Source: Levilactobacillus huananensis
GTDB lineage: Bacteria > Bacillota > Bacilli > Lactobacillales > Lactobacillaceae
Reading direction: 5' to 3'
Assembly: GCF_003946145.1 (NCBI RefSeq)
Contig: NZ_RHOC01000001.1
Span: forward strand, 1 to 64,000
Length of the DNA: 64,000 nucleotides
Shown here one piece after another: positions 1-7,995 of the stretch; position 1 is the first letter of the stretch, and each line of letters begins with the position of its first letter. The notes beneath the pieces are model-generated. The model had not been told where the DNA came from. It did not search any database and was given only the letters and a program-made list of their open reading frames with translations. Both the position numbers and the translations under genes were made by a program.

Positions 1-85
1 TCCCATGCCGAACACGGAAGTTAAGCTTCAGCACGCTGATAGTAGTTGGGGGATCGCCCCCTGCGAGGATAGGACGTCGCTACGC
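1..85 (+). rRNA. rrf: 5S ribosomal RNA, 3' part
   Basis: The window opens inside a 5S rRNA gene. The visible part carries the conserved loop that begins CCCATGCCGAACACGGAAG and the closing segment GAGGATAGGACGTCGCTACGC. About the first 30 bases lie outside the window. The 3' end is placed by analogy with other lactobacillus 5S genes. The tRNA array starts 7 bases later, so this is the end of an rRNA operon that continues into tRNAs. Confidence 0.93.
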
Positions 86-91
86 GATTAT

Positions 92-164
92 TCCGGCATA
101 GCTCAGTTGGTAGAGCACCTGACTGTTAATCAGGTTGTCGACGGTTCGAGCCCGCCTGCCGGAG
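92..164 (+). tRNA. tRNA-Asn (GTT)
   Basis: The acceptor stem TCCGGCA pairs with TGCCGGA, the anticodon loop shows GTT inside CTGTTAATC, and the T-arm is GGTTCGAGCC. It is the first tRNA after 5S. The array order Asn-Ser-Glu-Val-Asp-Phe-Tyr-Trp-His-Cys-Leu is a reduced version of the Bacillus trnD-type order. Confidence 0.96.
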
Positions 165-173
165 CTTAATAAT

Positions 174-264
174 GGAGAGTTGTCCGAGTGGCTGAAGGAG
201 CAGCATTGGAAATGCTGTAAACGGGTACTAACCTGTTTCGAGGGTTCGAATCCCTCACTCTCCG
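174..264 (+). tRNA. tRNA-Ser (GGA)
   Basis: This is a class II tRNA with a long variable arm. The acceptor GGAGAGT pairs with ACTCTCC, and the anticodon GGA sits in ATTGGAAAT. It reads UCC and UCU codons. Confidence 0.96.
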
Positions 265-276
265 TTTTCAAAGTAT

Positions 277-349
277 GACCCGTTGGTCAAGTGGTTTAAG
301 ACACTGCCCTTTCACGGCAGTAACATGGGTTCGAATCCCGTACGGGTCA
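277..349 (+). tRNA. tRNA-Glu (TTC)
   Basis: The acceptor GACCCGT pairs with ACGGGTC, and the anticodon is TTC in CCTTTCACG. The T-arm GGGTTCGAATCCC is intact. Confidence 0.95.
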
Positions 350-353
350 TTTT

Positions 354-426
354 GGAGGATTAGCTCAGTTGGGAGAGCGTCTGCCTTACAAGCAGAGGGT
401 CACAGGTTCGAGCCCTGTATCCTCCA
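354..426 (+). tRNA. tRNA-Val (TAC)
   Basis: The acceptor GGAGGAT pairs with ATCCTCC, the anticodon is TAC in CCTTACAAG, and the D-arm TAGCTCAGTTGGGAGAGC is canonical. Confidence 0.96.
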
Positions 427-446
427 TCAGTAACATAACTTATTAT

Positions 447-520
447 GGTCCGTTGGTCTAGTTGGTTAGGACGCCTCCCTGTCACGGAGGAGATCACGAG
501 TTCGAGTCTCGTACGGACCG
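447..520 (+). tRNA. tRNA-Asp (GTC)
   Basis: The acceptor GGTCCGT pairs with ACGGACC, and the anticodon is GTC in CCTGTCACG. The T-arm is GAGTTCGAGTCTC. Confidence 0.96.
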
Positions 521-571
521 TTGTTATGTTATTATTAATTTAATACACAGCAAACATTATGATGGCAAAAT

Positions 572-644
572 GGCTCAGTAGCTCAGTTGGTAGAGCAATG
601 GATTGAAGCTCCATGTGTCGGCGGTTCGATTCCGTCCTGCGCCA
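572..644 (+). tRNA. tRNA-Phe (GAA)
   Basis: The anticodon loop TTGAAGC gives GAA, and the D- and T-arms are canonical. The acceptor stem is GGCTCAG against CTGCGCC, which pairs except at position 4:69, where T faces C. The expected base there is A. No other tRNA-Phe is visible in this window, so the gene is probably functional, but the mismatch is unusual. Confidence 0.93.
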
Positions 645-649
645 TTTAT

Positions 650-732
650 GGTGGGGTAGCGAAGTCTGGCTAAACGCGGCGGACTGTAAATCCGCTCCTT
701 CGGGTTCGGTGGTTCGAATCCACTCCCCACCA
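650..732 (+). tRNA. tRNA-Tyr (GTA)
   Basis: A class II tRNA with acceptor GGTGGGG/CCCCACC, anticodon GTA in ACTGTAAAT and a long variable arm. Confidence 0.96.
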
Positions 733-736
733 TCAT

Positions 737-807
737 AGGGATATAGTTCAATGGTAGAACAACGGTCTCCAAAACCGTCGATGTGGGTTCAACTCCTACT
801 ATCCCTG
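737..807 (+). tRNA. tRNA-Trp (CCA)
   Basis: The acceptor AGGGATA pairs with TATCCCT, and the anticodon is CCA in TCTCCAAAA. It lies 4 bases after tRNA-Tyr. Confidence 0.96.
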
Positions 808-820
808 TTTGTAATGTAAT

Positions 821-895
821 GGCGGTATTGGTGAAGTGGTTAACACACCGGATTGTGGTTCCGGCACGCGTGGGTTCGATTCCCACATACCGCCC
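821..895 (+). tRNA. tRNA-His (GTG)
   Basis: The acceptor GGCGGTA pairs with TACCGCC, and the anticodon is GTG in ATTGTGGTT. A 57-base spacer that holds a small hairpin (926-942) follows. In the related Bacillus order tRNA-Gln and tRNA-Gly lie at that point and they are absent here. Confidence 0.96.
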
Positions 896-925
896 TTAGG
901 ATTGGGCATCTTGATTTATTAGCTG

Positions 926-942
926 ATCCAATCAGATTGGAT
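926..942 (+). repeat. Inter-tRNA hairpin and direct repeat
   Basis: ATCCAAT and ATTGGAT form a perfect 7-bp stem around a CAG loop between tRNA-His and tRNA-Cys. Ten of its bases (ATCCAATCAG) occur again at 1036-1045, after tRNA-Cys. It could be an RNA processing site or the scar of a tRNA duplication or deletion. Confidence 0.5.
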
Positions 943-952
943 AGGCGATTAT

Positions 953-1023
<71 letters not shown>

Positions 1024-1054
1024 TTGACTGGGTGTATCCAATCAGTATTTTTTT

Positions 1055-1139
1055 GCCGGAGTGGCGGAATTGGCAGACGCGCTGGACTCAAAATCCAGTG
1101 ACCGTTGAGGTCGTGTGGGTTCGAACCCCACCTCCGGTA
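1055..1139 (+). tRNA. tRNA-Leu (CAA)
   Basis: A class II tRNA with acceptor GCCGGAG against CTCCGGT (the first pair is G-T), anticodon loop CTCAAAA giving CAA, and a long variable arm. It is the last gene of the array. Confidence 0.95.
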
Positions 1140-1168
1140 TCACAAGTAATACACGGCATATTTAAGAG

Positions 1169-1205
1169 GTCTCAGACGTTGATTTGTCAGCGTTTGAGGC
1201 TTTTT
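1169..1205 (+). terminator. Terminator of the rRNA/tRNA operon
   Basis: A 14-bp stem (arms 1169-1182 and 1187-1200, including G-T pairs) with a TTTG loop runs into a T-tract. It closes the tRNA array. Confidence 0.88.
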
Positions 1206-1280
1206 AGTTTGTATTCAGAATATCAATTCGGGTACAGCTTGATGGTGAGTGGTATGGTAAAATATGGGATGTAGCCCGTG

Positions 1281-1409
1281 GTGAGTGTATTTAAATCGAT
1301 GCACCTGACAAATAACGATGAAGATCAGATATACAAATATCGGGATGTTAAAAATAGTGGCGATAAGATTGAAAAGAAATTGGTAGATAAATTTCAAAAT
1401 CAACCTTAA
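1281..1409 (+). pseudogene. Possible gene fragment, 42 codons
   Basis: A 42-codon frame from GTG 1281 to TAA 1407-1409 has a Lys/Asp/Asn-rich, coding-like composition. Upstream, in another frame, the translation QLDGEWYGKIWDVARGEC also looks protein-like, so both pieces may be remnants of one decayed gene. There is no convincing ribosome binding site. The call rests only on composition and is weak. Confidence 0.22.
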
Positions 1410-1444
1410 TTGGCTAAGATAATTAAGACAAAGAGGATTAAATA

Positions 1445-2161
1445 ATGCGAATAGATTGCCGAGCGACAGATATTGAGATAGAACGTACACGCAGTATGAC
1501 GGGGCAAATTGTCGCATTTGATTGTCCAGATATGCGATTGAAGGGGGATTTTCCGTCATATTTACGGTTAGCAGATTTTTTGTGGGATATTTTGTCTCAG
1601 CGAGCGTTACCATTAGGTATTAGGGACTTGGAAGACGCAGATTTTCAGGGTCCGTTCATTGAAGAGGGAGAGTATTTTCCGGCTACTATCACGACATTAG
1701 ATGAGTTTACGGACGATTCCGCAGAATATTTAGTTACACGGATGTCTAAAGAAACCGGGACTATTTACCGGATCAGGTTCGATCTGGATAAAAATCGAGG
1801 AAGCCACTATGGGTTTATTCTTGATAATGCGACTGTCAGAATTAACGAAAAAGGTCAAATTCGCGAACTTAAACCCGAATGGGTTCAGGTCGATGGGTTT
1901 GAAATGTATGAAGACCTATCCAAAGTCATTCAATCCTTAGTTGACTGTGGTGTGACCTTAGAATTTTCCGGTACGGATGAAGAAGAGGATTCGATGGAGT
2001 ATCTAATGCCATTATGGGTTGATAGAAGAAATCTACTGACAGACTTAAGAAAAGATGGGGAAGAGTATGAGCTATCGTACTGGTTGCCCGATGGTTCGTT
2101 CAGAGTGGATTTAACTTGTACGCTAAAGGAGATCACGGGTAAGGCTCTAAAAAGACTCTAG
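1445..2161 (+). CDS. Hypothetical protein, 238 aa
   Basis: A 238-residue soluble, acidic protein that I do not recognise. It has no signal peptide or membrane segment. The start ATG follows AGAGGATTAAATA, a modest ribosome binding site; an internal ATG (residue 18) is an alternative. The C-terminal half is rich in Glu/Asp (a run of five acidic residues near position 180) with several Trp and Tyr residues. It stands alone between the tRNA array and a stretch without genes, and its AT-rich composition fits an accessory gene. No function can be assigned from the sequence. Confidence 0.6.
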   Translation: MRIDCRATDIEIERTRSMTGQIVAFDCPDMRLKGDFPSYLRLADFLWDILSQRALPLGIRDLEDADFQGPFIEEGEYFPATITTLDEFTDDSAEYLVTRMSKETGTIYRIRFDLDKNRGSHYGFILDNATVRINEKGQIRELKPEWVQVDGFEMYEDLSKVIQSLVDCGVTLEFSGTDEEEDSMEYLMPLWVDRRNLLTDLRKDGEEYELSYWLPDGSFRVDLTCTLKEITGKALKRL

Positions 2162-2910
2162 AAAGGAATTGTATCTTTACCATGGATAATCGAAATCTGT
2201 GCGTATTTAAGCATTTTACTCGAACTGTGGTTGGTCATTCCAGTTATAAATTGTCTGATTCCTTGGGGATTGGGCAATTTTTTTGAGTCTATAGGCAAAT
2301 GGCTTCCAACTTTAAAGCTGGGGAACAGTCTAAATTCCCTGCAATTCGTTTGATGCGCCTTGATTACCAGCACGGCTAACTTATATAACAGTTTTAATAC
2401 GATTTGGACGATTTCACTTGAGAGAAAGGCTATTTATCGTCTGAGTACCGTAAGTCACTGCGTAAAGTAGGTGACGCCAATTGATGGTTAAATTGGGGGG
2501 ATTTTTGCAGCCGTCTGAGAGACTCCCTATACGGGCTGTATGAAGTAGGAGCAATGGCTATATGGTCGCCTCAACCGAAGCGCTATTCGCCGTCGTCGTT
2601 TTAACTTTTTTCTACATCGAATAACTTGAATGGATCTTGTAACGTTATTGGCAATAGCGATTTAACCGACGTGGGCACCATTGACTGCGCTATCAGGGAC
2701 GGAGGAGAGATGCGCCAATAGTGAGTCAACTAGCCAGGTCAACGCCTAATATTTCAAATGTGCCAATTGGAGTGCCATAAAATGAACGTCTAAGGCGACT
2801 CTCGGGAATCGAGGATAGTTGATCATTCTAGGCCTCAGTAGACCGGCATGGTGGTTCGAGGGAGGAATGCGCCCAGTCCATTGACCACAGTCAGCAAAGT
2901 TAGACAAATA
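2162..2910. other. 750-bp stretch without a recognisable gene
   Basis: All six frames are interrupted by stops. The best small frame on the + strand is 34 codons from ATG 2182, preceded by GAAAGGAATTG, and has no recognisable product. The composition is mixed, with no repeats or tRNA-like folds that I could see. It could be decayed coding sequence, but no parent gene is recognisable. Confidence 0.5.
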
Positions 2911-2941
2911 AAAAAACCTAGCTGGACTGGCTAGGCTTTTT
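2911..2941 (-). terminator. Terminator of the metalloprotease gene
   Basis: CCTAGC and GCTAGG form the stem, flanked by A7 and T5, so it can work on both strands. It lies 33 bases beyond the stop codon of the minus-strand protease gene. Confidence 0.8.
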
Positions 2942-2973
2942 GCAGGTTTTGTTCGAAAATTGTTTTAAAATGA

Positions 2974-3537
2974 TTAGTCTTCGTAAGCTGATTGTAAACC
3001 GACTTTGTCTTGGTGGTCGATTGAAGCGTAACGGTCGGAAGCATACATCACGCTGTCTTCACTCTTGGAGTGGCTTAAACCAATGGCATGGCCAATTTCA
3101 TGAGTGGCCACATTCGTCCGTTGGTTCTTGGAGTACTTGTACTTGGATAAGAGGCTCCGGTTAAGCGTAGACTTAGCAGAAACGATTTCGTTGTCGTTGC
3201 CACTCTTCTTTAAGTAAGAGTAGTTTGTGTAACCGGCAAGCTTACCGCTCTTGGTGCTCAATGACTTGGAAGAAGTTAATGTGATATCAGCTTTCTCGCC
3301 AGACTTGGCAGCTCTTAACTGAACCACACCGACCTTGTTCCAACGCTTAACGGCGTTCTTCCAAACACTCTTGTAATAGGAAGAAGTGTTTACGGTTTTG
3401 TATGTAATGGTGGTGTCGTCCCAATGACCCCAAGAAGGCGTCTTTGAAGCGGCGAGGATGGTGCTGGTAAAACTAGTGAGTGTTAAGACGATGGTTGCGA
3501 TGACTAAGACTGTCCATTTAACAATTTTCTTTAACAT
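2974..3537 (-). CDS. Secreted matrixin-like zinc metalloprotease
   Basis: A 187-residue exported protein. Residues 1-29 form a signal peptide ending in ILAAS. The zinc site HEIGHAIGLSH begins at residue 146 and fits HExxHxxGxxH of metzincins. A Met-turn (SVMYAS) follows about ten residues later. The length suggests a bare catalytic domain with no cell-wall anchor. It probably cleaves extracellular peptides or proteins; the substrate is unknown. The start ATG has only a weak upstream AGCAGG. It is transcribed alone, with a terminator at both the 3' side and before the next gene. Family assignment is firm, biological role is not. Confidence 0.87.
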   Translation of the reverse strand: MLKKIVKWTVLVIATIVLTLTSFTSTILAASKTPSWGHWDDTTITYKTVNTSSYYKSVWKNAVKRWNKVGVVQLRAAKSGEKADITLTSSKSLSTKSGKLAGYTNYSYLKKSGNDNEIVSAKSTLNRSLLSKYKYSKNQRTNVATHEIGHAIGLSHSKSEDSVMYASDRYASIDHQDKVGLQSAYED

Positions 3538-3805
3538 GGTGATAACCTGCTTTCTTTTAATTCATTAATTTCCGAATAATCATTTTAAGTTGTTCGCTAT
3601 CCTATTGACTATGGTTAGTATAAAACGAGTAGTGGATCAGTTGTTGAGACATATTGGTGAGTGTGGATAGTTTTCAGGGGACAATAGTGGCAATGTGGAT
3701 ATAAACAGGATATTTTAAAGAAGAAAGTCGTCTAAATGGTTACACAACAAGCTTTCTGGCTATACTGTTAAATCCGTGAAAAGCAGCGAAAACTCCGGAA
3801 AAGAT
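3538..3805. other. Non-coding stretch upstream of the protease gene
   Basis: This region holds no open frame of note. A TATACT-like hexamer on the minus strand near 3618-3623 could be the -10 of the protease promoter, but no clear -35 accompanies it. Confidence 0.4.
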
Positions 3806-3859
3806 CAAAAAAAGAGCCACACGAGTTGTCCGAAAATGGACGATTCATGTGACTCTTTT
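3806..3859 (-). terminator. Terminator of the YbjQ-family gene
   Basis: A 21-bp stem (arms begin AAAGAG and end CTCTTT) with a short loop is followed on the minus strand by a run of seven T. Its G-T pairs form only on the minus-strand transcript, which fixes the orientation. Confidence 0.88.
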
Positions 3860-3932
3860 ATGCTGTTGACGATCTAATCGGGTGATAGGCGACGAACGTT
3901 TATGGCGTTACACAACGTGAATGTTGTGGTAA

Positions 3933-4253
3933 TTACCGAAATTTGACCGCGGTTCCATAGGCGGCTACGGATTGCATATCTGTGCCAATGGAACCGGAAT
4001 CAAAACGCATCATGACGACGGCATCAGCACCCATTGTAACTGCATTTTGTCGGAGACGTTCGATAGCAATTTCACGTGATTCGTTAAGCATTTTCGTGTA
4101 ATCCTTGATTTCACCGCCCACAACGTTCTTTAGTGAGGCACCAATATTTCGAAGAACGTTCTTGGACTGAGTGGTCAAACCAAAGACTTCGCCTAGAACC
4201 TCGTAGTCTTGACCGGGAATCTTTTCGGTAGTGGTAATTAAGATTTCTGACAT
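3933..4253 (-). CDS. YbjQ/UPF0145 family protein
   Basis: A 106-residue protein of the YbjQ (UPF0145, putative heavy-metal-binding) family. It shows the typical opening [11 protein letters not shown], the central GEVFGLT and NVVGGEI segments, the EIAIERL helix, and the ending [11 protein letters not shown]...YGTAVKF. The start at 4253 is chosen because AGGAGGAG lies 6 bases upstream; the longer frame to 4343 has no ribosome binding site. It is monocistronic with its own terminator. Members are thought to form small oligomers; their physiological role is not settled. A divergent paralogue lies at 18025-18318. Confidence 0.9.
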   Translation of the reverse strand: MSEILITTTEKIPGQDYEVLGEVFGLTTQSKNVLRNIGASLKNVVGGEIKDYTKMLNESREIAIERLRQNAVTMGADAVVMMRFDSGSIGTDMQSVAAYGTAVKFR

Positions 4254-4568
4254 GATGACTCCTCCTCTTGTGTTACCTTCTAATATACGCGACCTGATGA
4301 GAGAAGTACATCTGAGCGACGCGATAAAAAATACCAGCGGCATAATACTTATTTTTTAATATTAAAACCTGCATAAAGTGGCGATAAGTGGCTGATTATA
4401 CGTTGCTTCAGCGTTGTATCCAGGAAACATTGTATGTTTTCAGTCGGGCATGCAACGACCACTGACCTATACCACACGGCTTATAAATAATACGGACTAT
4501 GCATTTGATCGGCGATGTGCTAAGGTACCCTTGGATGGCCAACAAGGGCCACCAATAAGGAGACTTTA
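4254..4568. other. Intergenic region between divergent genes
   Basis: The 315 bases separate the YbjQ gene (minus) from the hypothetical gene at 4569 (plus) and must hold both promoters. No -35/-10 pair with good spacing stood out. Confidence 0.4.
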
Positions 4569-5171
4569 ATGTCCGACAAAGAAAATGTGACGCCAACTTC
4601 AACAAAATGCCAACACGTTTTTCAAGAAGCAATGATGGATCCCTTGACGCGTAGTCAACGTGAACAGATTGCGAAGTTCCTGGTTTCCCACGAAAGTCAC
4701 TTGGACATGACACATCATCTTGAAGATATTTTGGAAATGCCAGTCTATGATTATCGATTAAAACACTTGTTTTACAGTGATGTGAATGATTTGATTCATT
4801 TTCGACGTCAGTTCTTCTGCTCATTAGGAAACTTTTTGGTTCGAATGGCCGAGGCACGATACCAAATCGAGCTTTGGGACCGTGAGAGCCATCAGAAGCA
4901 CAGTTTTCCAATCAACGAATTGAGTGAGGCTGACCACGTCACTGTCAGAAAAGGGACAGCTGTTGAGACATTAACCTATGAATTATATGGTCTCAAGTTA
5001 CGCCGAAAGTTTGACATTGAACAGGGCAGGCTTTATCGGATTAAGACACAATTCTACGTGGCTGGCAAAGAAGTGGCTCTCATTGATGGCCTCATGTCAC
5101 TGCAACAACGGTTGGATGAGAGTACCCCATGGCTTCAGGCAGGGCTGGTCGGCATTCAAGATTTTACGTAA
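4569..5171 (+). CDS. Hypothetical protein, 200 aa
   Basis: A 200-residue soluble protein with no recognised domain. The start ATG follows AAGGAG at good spacing. The middle (residues 55-115) is rich in aromatic residues and His, for example HHLEDILEMPVYDYRLKHLF, and looks alpha-helical. There is no signal peptide or membrane span. It ends at a bidirectional terminator shared with the convergent gene at 5219. No function is proposed. Confidence 0.72.
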   Translation: MSDKENVTPTSTKCQHVFQEAMMDPLTRSQREQIAKFLVSHESHLDMTHHLEDILEMPVYDYRLKHLFYSDVNDLIHFRRQFFCSLGNFLVRMAEARYQIELWDRESHQKHSFPINELSEADHVTVRKGTAVETLTYELYGLKLRRKFDIEQGRLYRIKTQFYVAGKEVALIDGLMSLQQRLDESTPWLQAGLVGIQDFT

Positions 5172-5185
5172 TTTACACCAAACAA

Positions 5186-5217
5186 AAAATCCAACCGCAC
5201 TTAATGGGTTGGATTTT
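5186..5217. terminator. Bidirectional terminator
   Basis: AAAATCCAACC and GGTTGGATTTT form an 11-bp stem with A-rich and T-rich flanks. It separates the convergent genes at 4569-5171 and 5219-5563. Confidence 0.85.
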
Positions 5218-5218
5218 A

Positions 5219-5563
5219 TTAATTTGGTGACGATTGAGCTGACAACACAGCCACCAGCTGCTCTTGAGTAGCACCTATTTGGCCGTGTAAGAGCTCAGCA
5301 TGACTAACTGGAATCACGTTAGCTAATCGGTTTTGATGGCCACTGGCTGCCAGAATTTGCGAATCAATCACATAGACCTTTGTGGGATCGATGGTGAGGT
5401 CCCAGTGATGTTCCGCTTGTACGGAATTTGGAGTGAGTGCGAGCGCGGTGATGAGGCTTTGACAAAACCGATTGATGAGCGCCGCATCAACGATTGGGTT
5501 ACCAGTGAGGGTGGGCTGAAACTTTCCGCTAAGAATATCGCCGATCACTCTGATTTCGGGCAT
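5219..5563 (-). CDS. Hypothetical protein, 114 aa
   Basis: A 114-residue soluble protein that I do not recognise. It has a clear ribosome binding site (TGGAGG, 8 bases before ATG) and ends two bases from the shared terminator. The sequence has an alpha/beta pattern (EIRVIGDIL..., TKVYVIDSQIL). It has no transmembrane or export signal, and no partner gene suggests a role. Confidence 0.68.
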   Translation of the reverse strand: MPEIRVIGDILSGKFQPTLTGNPIVDAALINRFCQSLITALALTPNSVQAEHHWDLTIDPTKVYVIDSQILAASGHQNRLANVIPVSHAELLHGQIGATQEQLVAVLSAQSSPN

Positions 5564-5667
5564 ATTTGAATTCCTCCATTGCTTGATGGGCCCATTCTAA
5601 CACAGCCAAATCGTAGGATTTAACAATTGCTGGGAGTTTAGCGAAACTTTAAGTTTATATCAACAGA

Positions 5668-6378
5668 TTAATCGAGAACCAGCAGTCCCAGAATGAGTTG
5701 GATCACGCTGGTGGTGACTAAACGGTAACGAACGTTGATACGTCGTTGTAACCACCAATAGCCAGCAACGAGTAGAATGGCGACAGCAATTTGCCAGGAG
5801 AAGGCCTGCGTGATCAGTAGCACTACGATCAAGAGTGCTGGGGTAATCAAAGTCAGACGCCAATCCCAGGTCTCGGGGATAAAGTGAAATTCATAAAATG
5901 CTAGGTAACTAAAAATAATAGGAAGTAATGGCAACATGAACTGCCATGCAAGGTAGTGATTCCTCAGATAAAATAGGATGACTGGCACCCCACAGCCACT
6001 GAGGGTACTGAAGACAATTAAGCCATACATAGACTGAAGTCCTAACTGGGGAACACAGACCAGAACGAGGAAGATACAGAGCAACAGGGCAAAGAGTTGG
6101 ACCAGACGATTGTCTGGTGCCGCTAAGAAGCCCATCGTTGCGGCAGCCACGACCAAAATGGGACCGATGGTTGACCGGAAGTGATGATTGAGGACTAGGA
6201 AGCTTCCAGCTGCCAGAAACCCACCGTAGACTAATAGGTAGACTTTAACTGAGGTGGATAAGGGTGTTCCTGTAGCAGCGGTCGAACCAGCGACCCACCA
6301 GAGAATATTTTGAAAGACGGTATAAATAAACAATTGCTGGACCGTTCTGTTTTTTAAAAGGGCCATGAATTTAGTCAT
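5668..6378 (-). CDS. Multi-pass membrane protein, 236 aa
   Basis: A 236-residue, very hydrophobic protein with about seven predicted membrane segments and short polar loops. The N-terminus (MTKFMALLKNRTVQ) is basic and probably cytoplasmic. ATG is preceded by TGGAG. I recognise no transporter or enzyme motif. It is a single gene, transcribed away from the metK riboswitch region. Function unknown. Confidence 0.72.
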   Translation of the reverse strand: MTKFMALLKNRTVQQLFIYTVFQNILWWVAGSTAATGTPLSTSVKVYLLVYGGFLAAGSFLVLNHHFRSTIGPILVVAAATMGFLAAPDNRLVQLFALLLCIFLVLVCVPQLGLQSMYGLIVFSTLSGCGVPVILFYLRNHYLAWQFMLPLLPIIFSYLAFYEFHFIPETWDWRLTLITPALLIVVLLITQAFSWQIAVAILLVAGYWWLQRRINVRYRLVTTSVIQLILGLLVLD

Positions 6379-6518
6379 GGGATCGCTCCATTCGACGAAT
6401 TATAGTATTGTCTTTAATCTTAGTAATTGTTGTACGCGGGGTCAATCATTCTTTCATATAAAGGGAAGCTTTCTTTTAAGGTTTAGGAATTTATGTTAGA
6501 ATACTTGAGTTATGAGTC

Positions 6519-6623
6519 AATTCCCGATAGGATTCACGAACTCAGTGAAGCTGCCTTGTAACCGACTGGCGCGAGATTATCGGTCAACTCGTCGTCAACA
6601 CTATCTAGGGGGAATATCCATTG
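6519..6623 (+). promoter_or_regulatory. SMK-box (SAM-III) riboswitch of metK
   Basis: The metK leader carries the conserved pieces of the SMK box: ATTCCCGATAGGAT at 6520-6533, GCTGCCTTGTAACCGA at 6550-6565, and the Shine-Dalgarno segment GGGGGAAT at 6608-6615. The Shine-Dalgarno bases are complementary to ATTCCC. In this family S-adenosylmethionine binding hides the ribosome binding site and stops translation. The linker between the core pieces (about 6566-6606) is long and can form its own hairpin. Boundaries are approximate. Confidence 0.88.
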
Positions 6624-7808
6624 CAAGAAAGACATTTATTTACGTCCGAATCCGTTTCGGAAGGCCATCCAGATAAAATTGCTGACCAGATCAGTGATGC
6701 GATTCTCGATGCGCTGTTAGCACAAGATCCAGACTCACGGGTAGCTTGTGAGACTTCTGTGACGACTGGGCTGGTCCTGGTCTTTGGGGAAATCTCAACG
6801 AAGGCTTACGTGGACATTCAAAAAGTGGTTCGTCAAACAATCAAGGATATTGGTTACACTGACGGTCAATACGGGTTCGACGGTGATAACTGCGCCGTAT
6901 TGGTAGCGATCGACGAACAATCACCCGACATTGCCCAAGGGGTCGATGACTCCTTGGAAACGCGAAAGGGCGACGAAGATCCATTAGACAAGATTGGTGC
7001 CGGGGACCAAGGCCTGATGTTCGGATATGCCGTTGATGAGACGCCGGAACTCATGCCACTCCCAATCATGTTGAGTCATGCTTTAATGCAACGCATTGCC
7101 AGCCTGCGGAAGAATGGGGTCATTGATTACCTCCGTCCCGATGCCAAAGCAGAAGTCACTGTTGAATACGATGACGATGGCAAGCCAATGCGGGTCGACA
7201 CGGTTGTCCTGAGTACGCAACACGATCCAGACGTTACACTGGACCGGATTCGTCAGGACGTCATCGACCAGGTGGTTAAGGATGTCATTCCTGCCAAATT
7301 CTTGGACGATAAGACCAAGTATTTCATTAATCCTACCGGCCGTTTCGTTATCGGGGGTCCTCAAGGGGATGCCGGATTGACGGGTCGGAAGATTATCGTG
7401 GACACTTATGGTGGGGCTGCTCACCATGGTGGTGGGGCCTTTTCTGGAAAGGACGCCACAAAGGTAGACCGTTCGGCTAGTTACGCCGCACGTTACATCG
7501 CAAAGAACATCGTGGCTGCTAAGTTGGCCACTGAATGTGAAGTTCAGATTGCCTACGCCATTGGGGTAGCGGAACCCGTTTCCGTTTCAATCAATACGTT
7601 TGGCACGGGGGTTGTGAAGGAAAGTAAGCTGGCTGAGGCTGTGCGTGCGATCTTTGACTTACGTCCAGCCGGTATCATTGAGATGCTGGATCTGAAGCGT
7701 CCGATTTACAAGCAAACAGCAGCATACGGTCACTTTGGCCGAACTGACGTCGACTTACCTTGGGAACATCTTGACAAGGTAGAGGCGTTGAAGGCTGCCT
7801 GCAAATAA
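6621..7808 (+). CDS. metK: S-adenosylmethionine synthetase
   Basis: A 395-residue cytoplasmic enzyme that makes S-adenosylmethionine from methionine and ATP. The opening [20 protein letters not shown] and the ATP-binding [12 protein letters not shown] motif are diagnostic, as is [17 protein letters not shown] further on. The length matches the family. The start is TTG, placed by the family N-terminus and by GGGGG 8 bases upstream, which is the part of the SMK box that is masked by SAM. A terminator at 7826-7864 closes a single-gene transcript, so the product represses its own translation. Confidence 0.98.
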   Translation: MQERHLFTSESVSEGHPDKIADQISDAILDALLAQDPDSRVACETSVTTGLVLVFGEISTKAYVDIQKVVRQTIKDIGYTDGQYGFDGDNCAVLVAIDEQSPDIAQGVDDSLETRKGDEDPLDKIGAGDQGLMFGYAVDETPELMPLPIMLSHALMQRIASLRKNGVIDYLRPDAKAEVTVEYDDDGKPMRVDTVVLSTQHDPDVTLDRIRQDVIDQVVKDVIPAKFLDDKTKYFINPTGRFVIGGPQGDAGLTGRKIIVDTYGGAAHHGGGAFSGKDATKVDRSASYAARYIAKNIVAAKLATECEVQIAYAIGVAEPVSVSINTFGTGVVKESKLAEAVRAIFDLRPAGIIEMLDLKRPIYKQTAAYGHFGRTDVDLPWEHLDKVEALKAACK

Positions 7809-7825
7809 ACCCGATTAATGATAAA

Positions 7826-7864
7826 GATCCCGTTGCTGGAAATCTTCTGGCGGCGGGATTTTTG
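7826..7864 (+). terminator. Terminator of metK
   Basis: ATCCCGTTGCTGG pairs with CTGGCGGCGGGAT, using several G-T pairs, and is followed by T5. Confidence 0.82.
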
Positions 7865-7873
7865 GGTTGGGGG

Positions 7874-7902
7874 TTGAAATTTAGACGCTCACCCTTGATA
7901 AT
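7874..7902 (+). promoter_or_regulatory. Putative promoter of the efflux gene
   Basis: TTGAAA (7874-7879) and GATAAT (7897-7902) are separated by 17 bases. The palindrome at 7908-7925 begins 6 bases downstream of the -10, where a repressor would block initiation. Confidence 0.55.
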
Positions 7903-7907
7903 ATAAG

Positions 7908-7925
7908 GTATTACTGTTTTAATAC
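7908..7925 (+). promoter_or_regulatory. Palindromic operator candidate
   Basis: GTATTA and TAATAC flank a 6-base centre. The position next to a -10 box and before a drug-efflux gene fits a TetR- or MarR-type operator. No regulator gene is adjacent, so the protein that binds it is unknown. Confidence 0.4.
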
Positions 7926-7995
7926 AGACTTGGGAAGTAGCGCAATTGGCTACTCAGTTTCGTTGTGTGGTGGGGCCCAACGGTAGGAGGAAATT

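Noticed and set aside
1215-1613. A 132-codon minus-strand frame across the start of the gene at 1445.
   Set aside because: It overlaps a better-supported + strand gene and a gene-poor stretch, and has no ribosome binding site or recognised motif.
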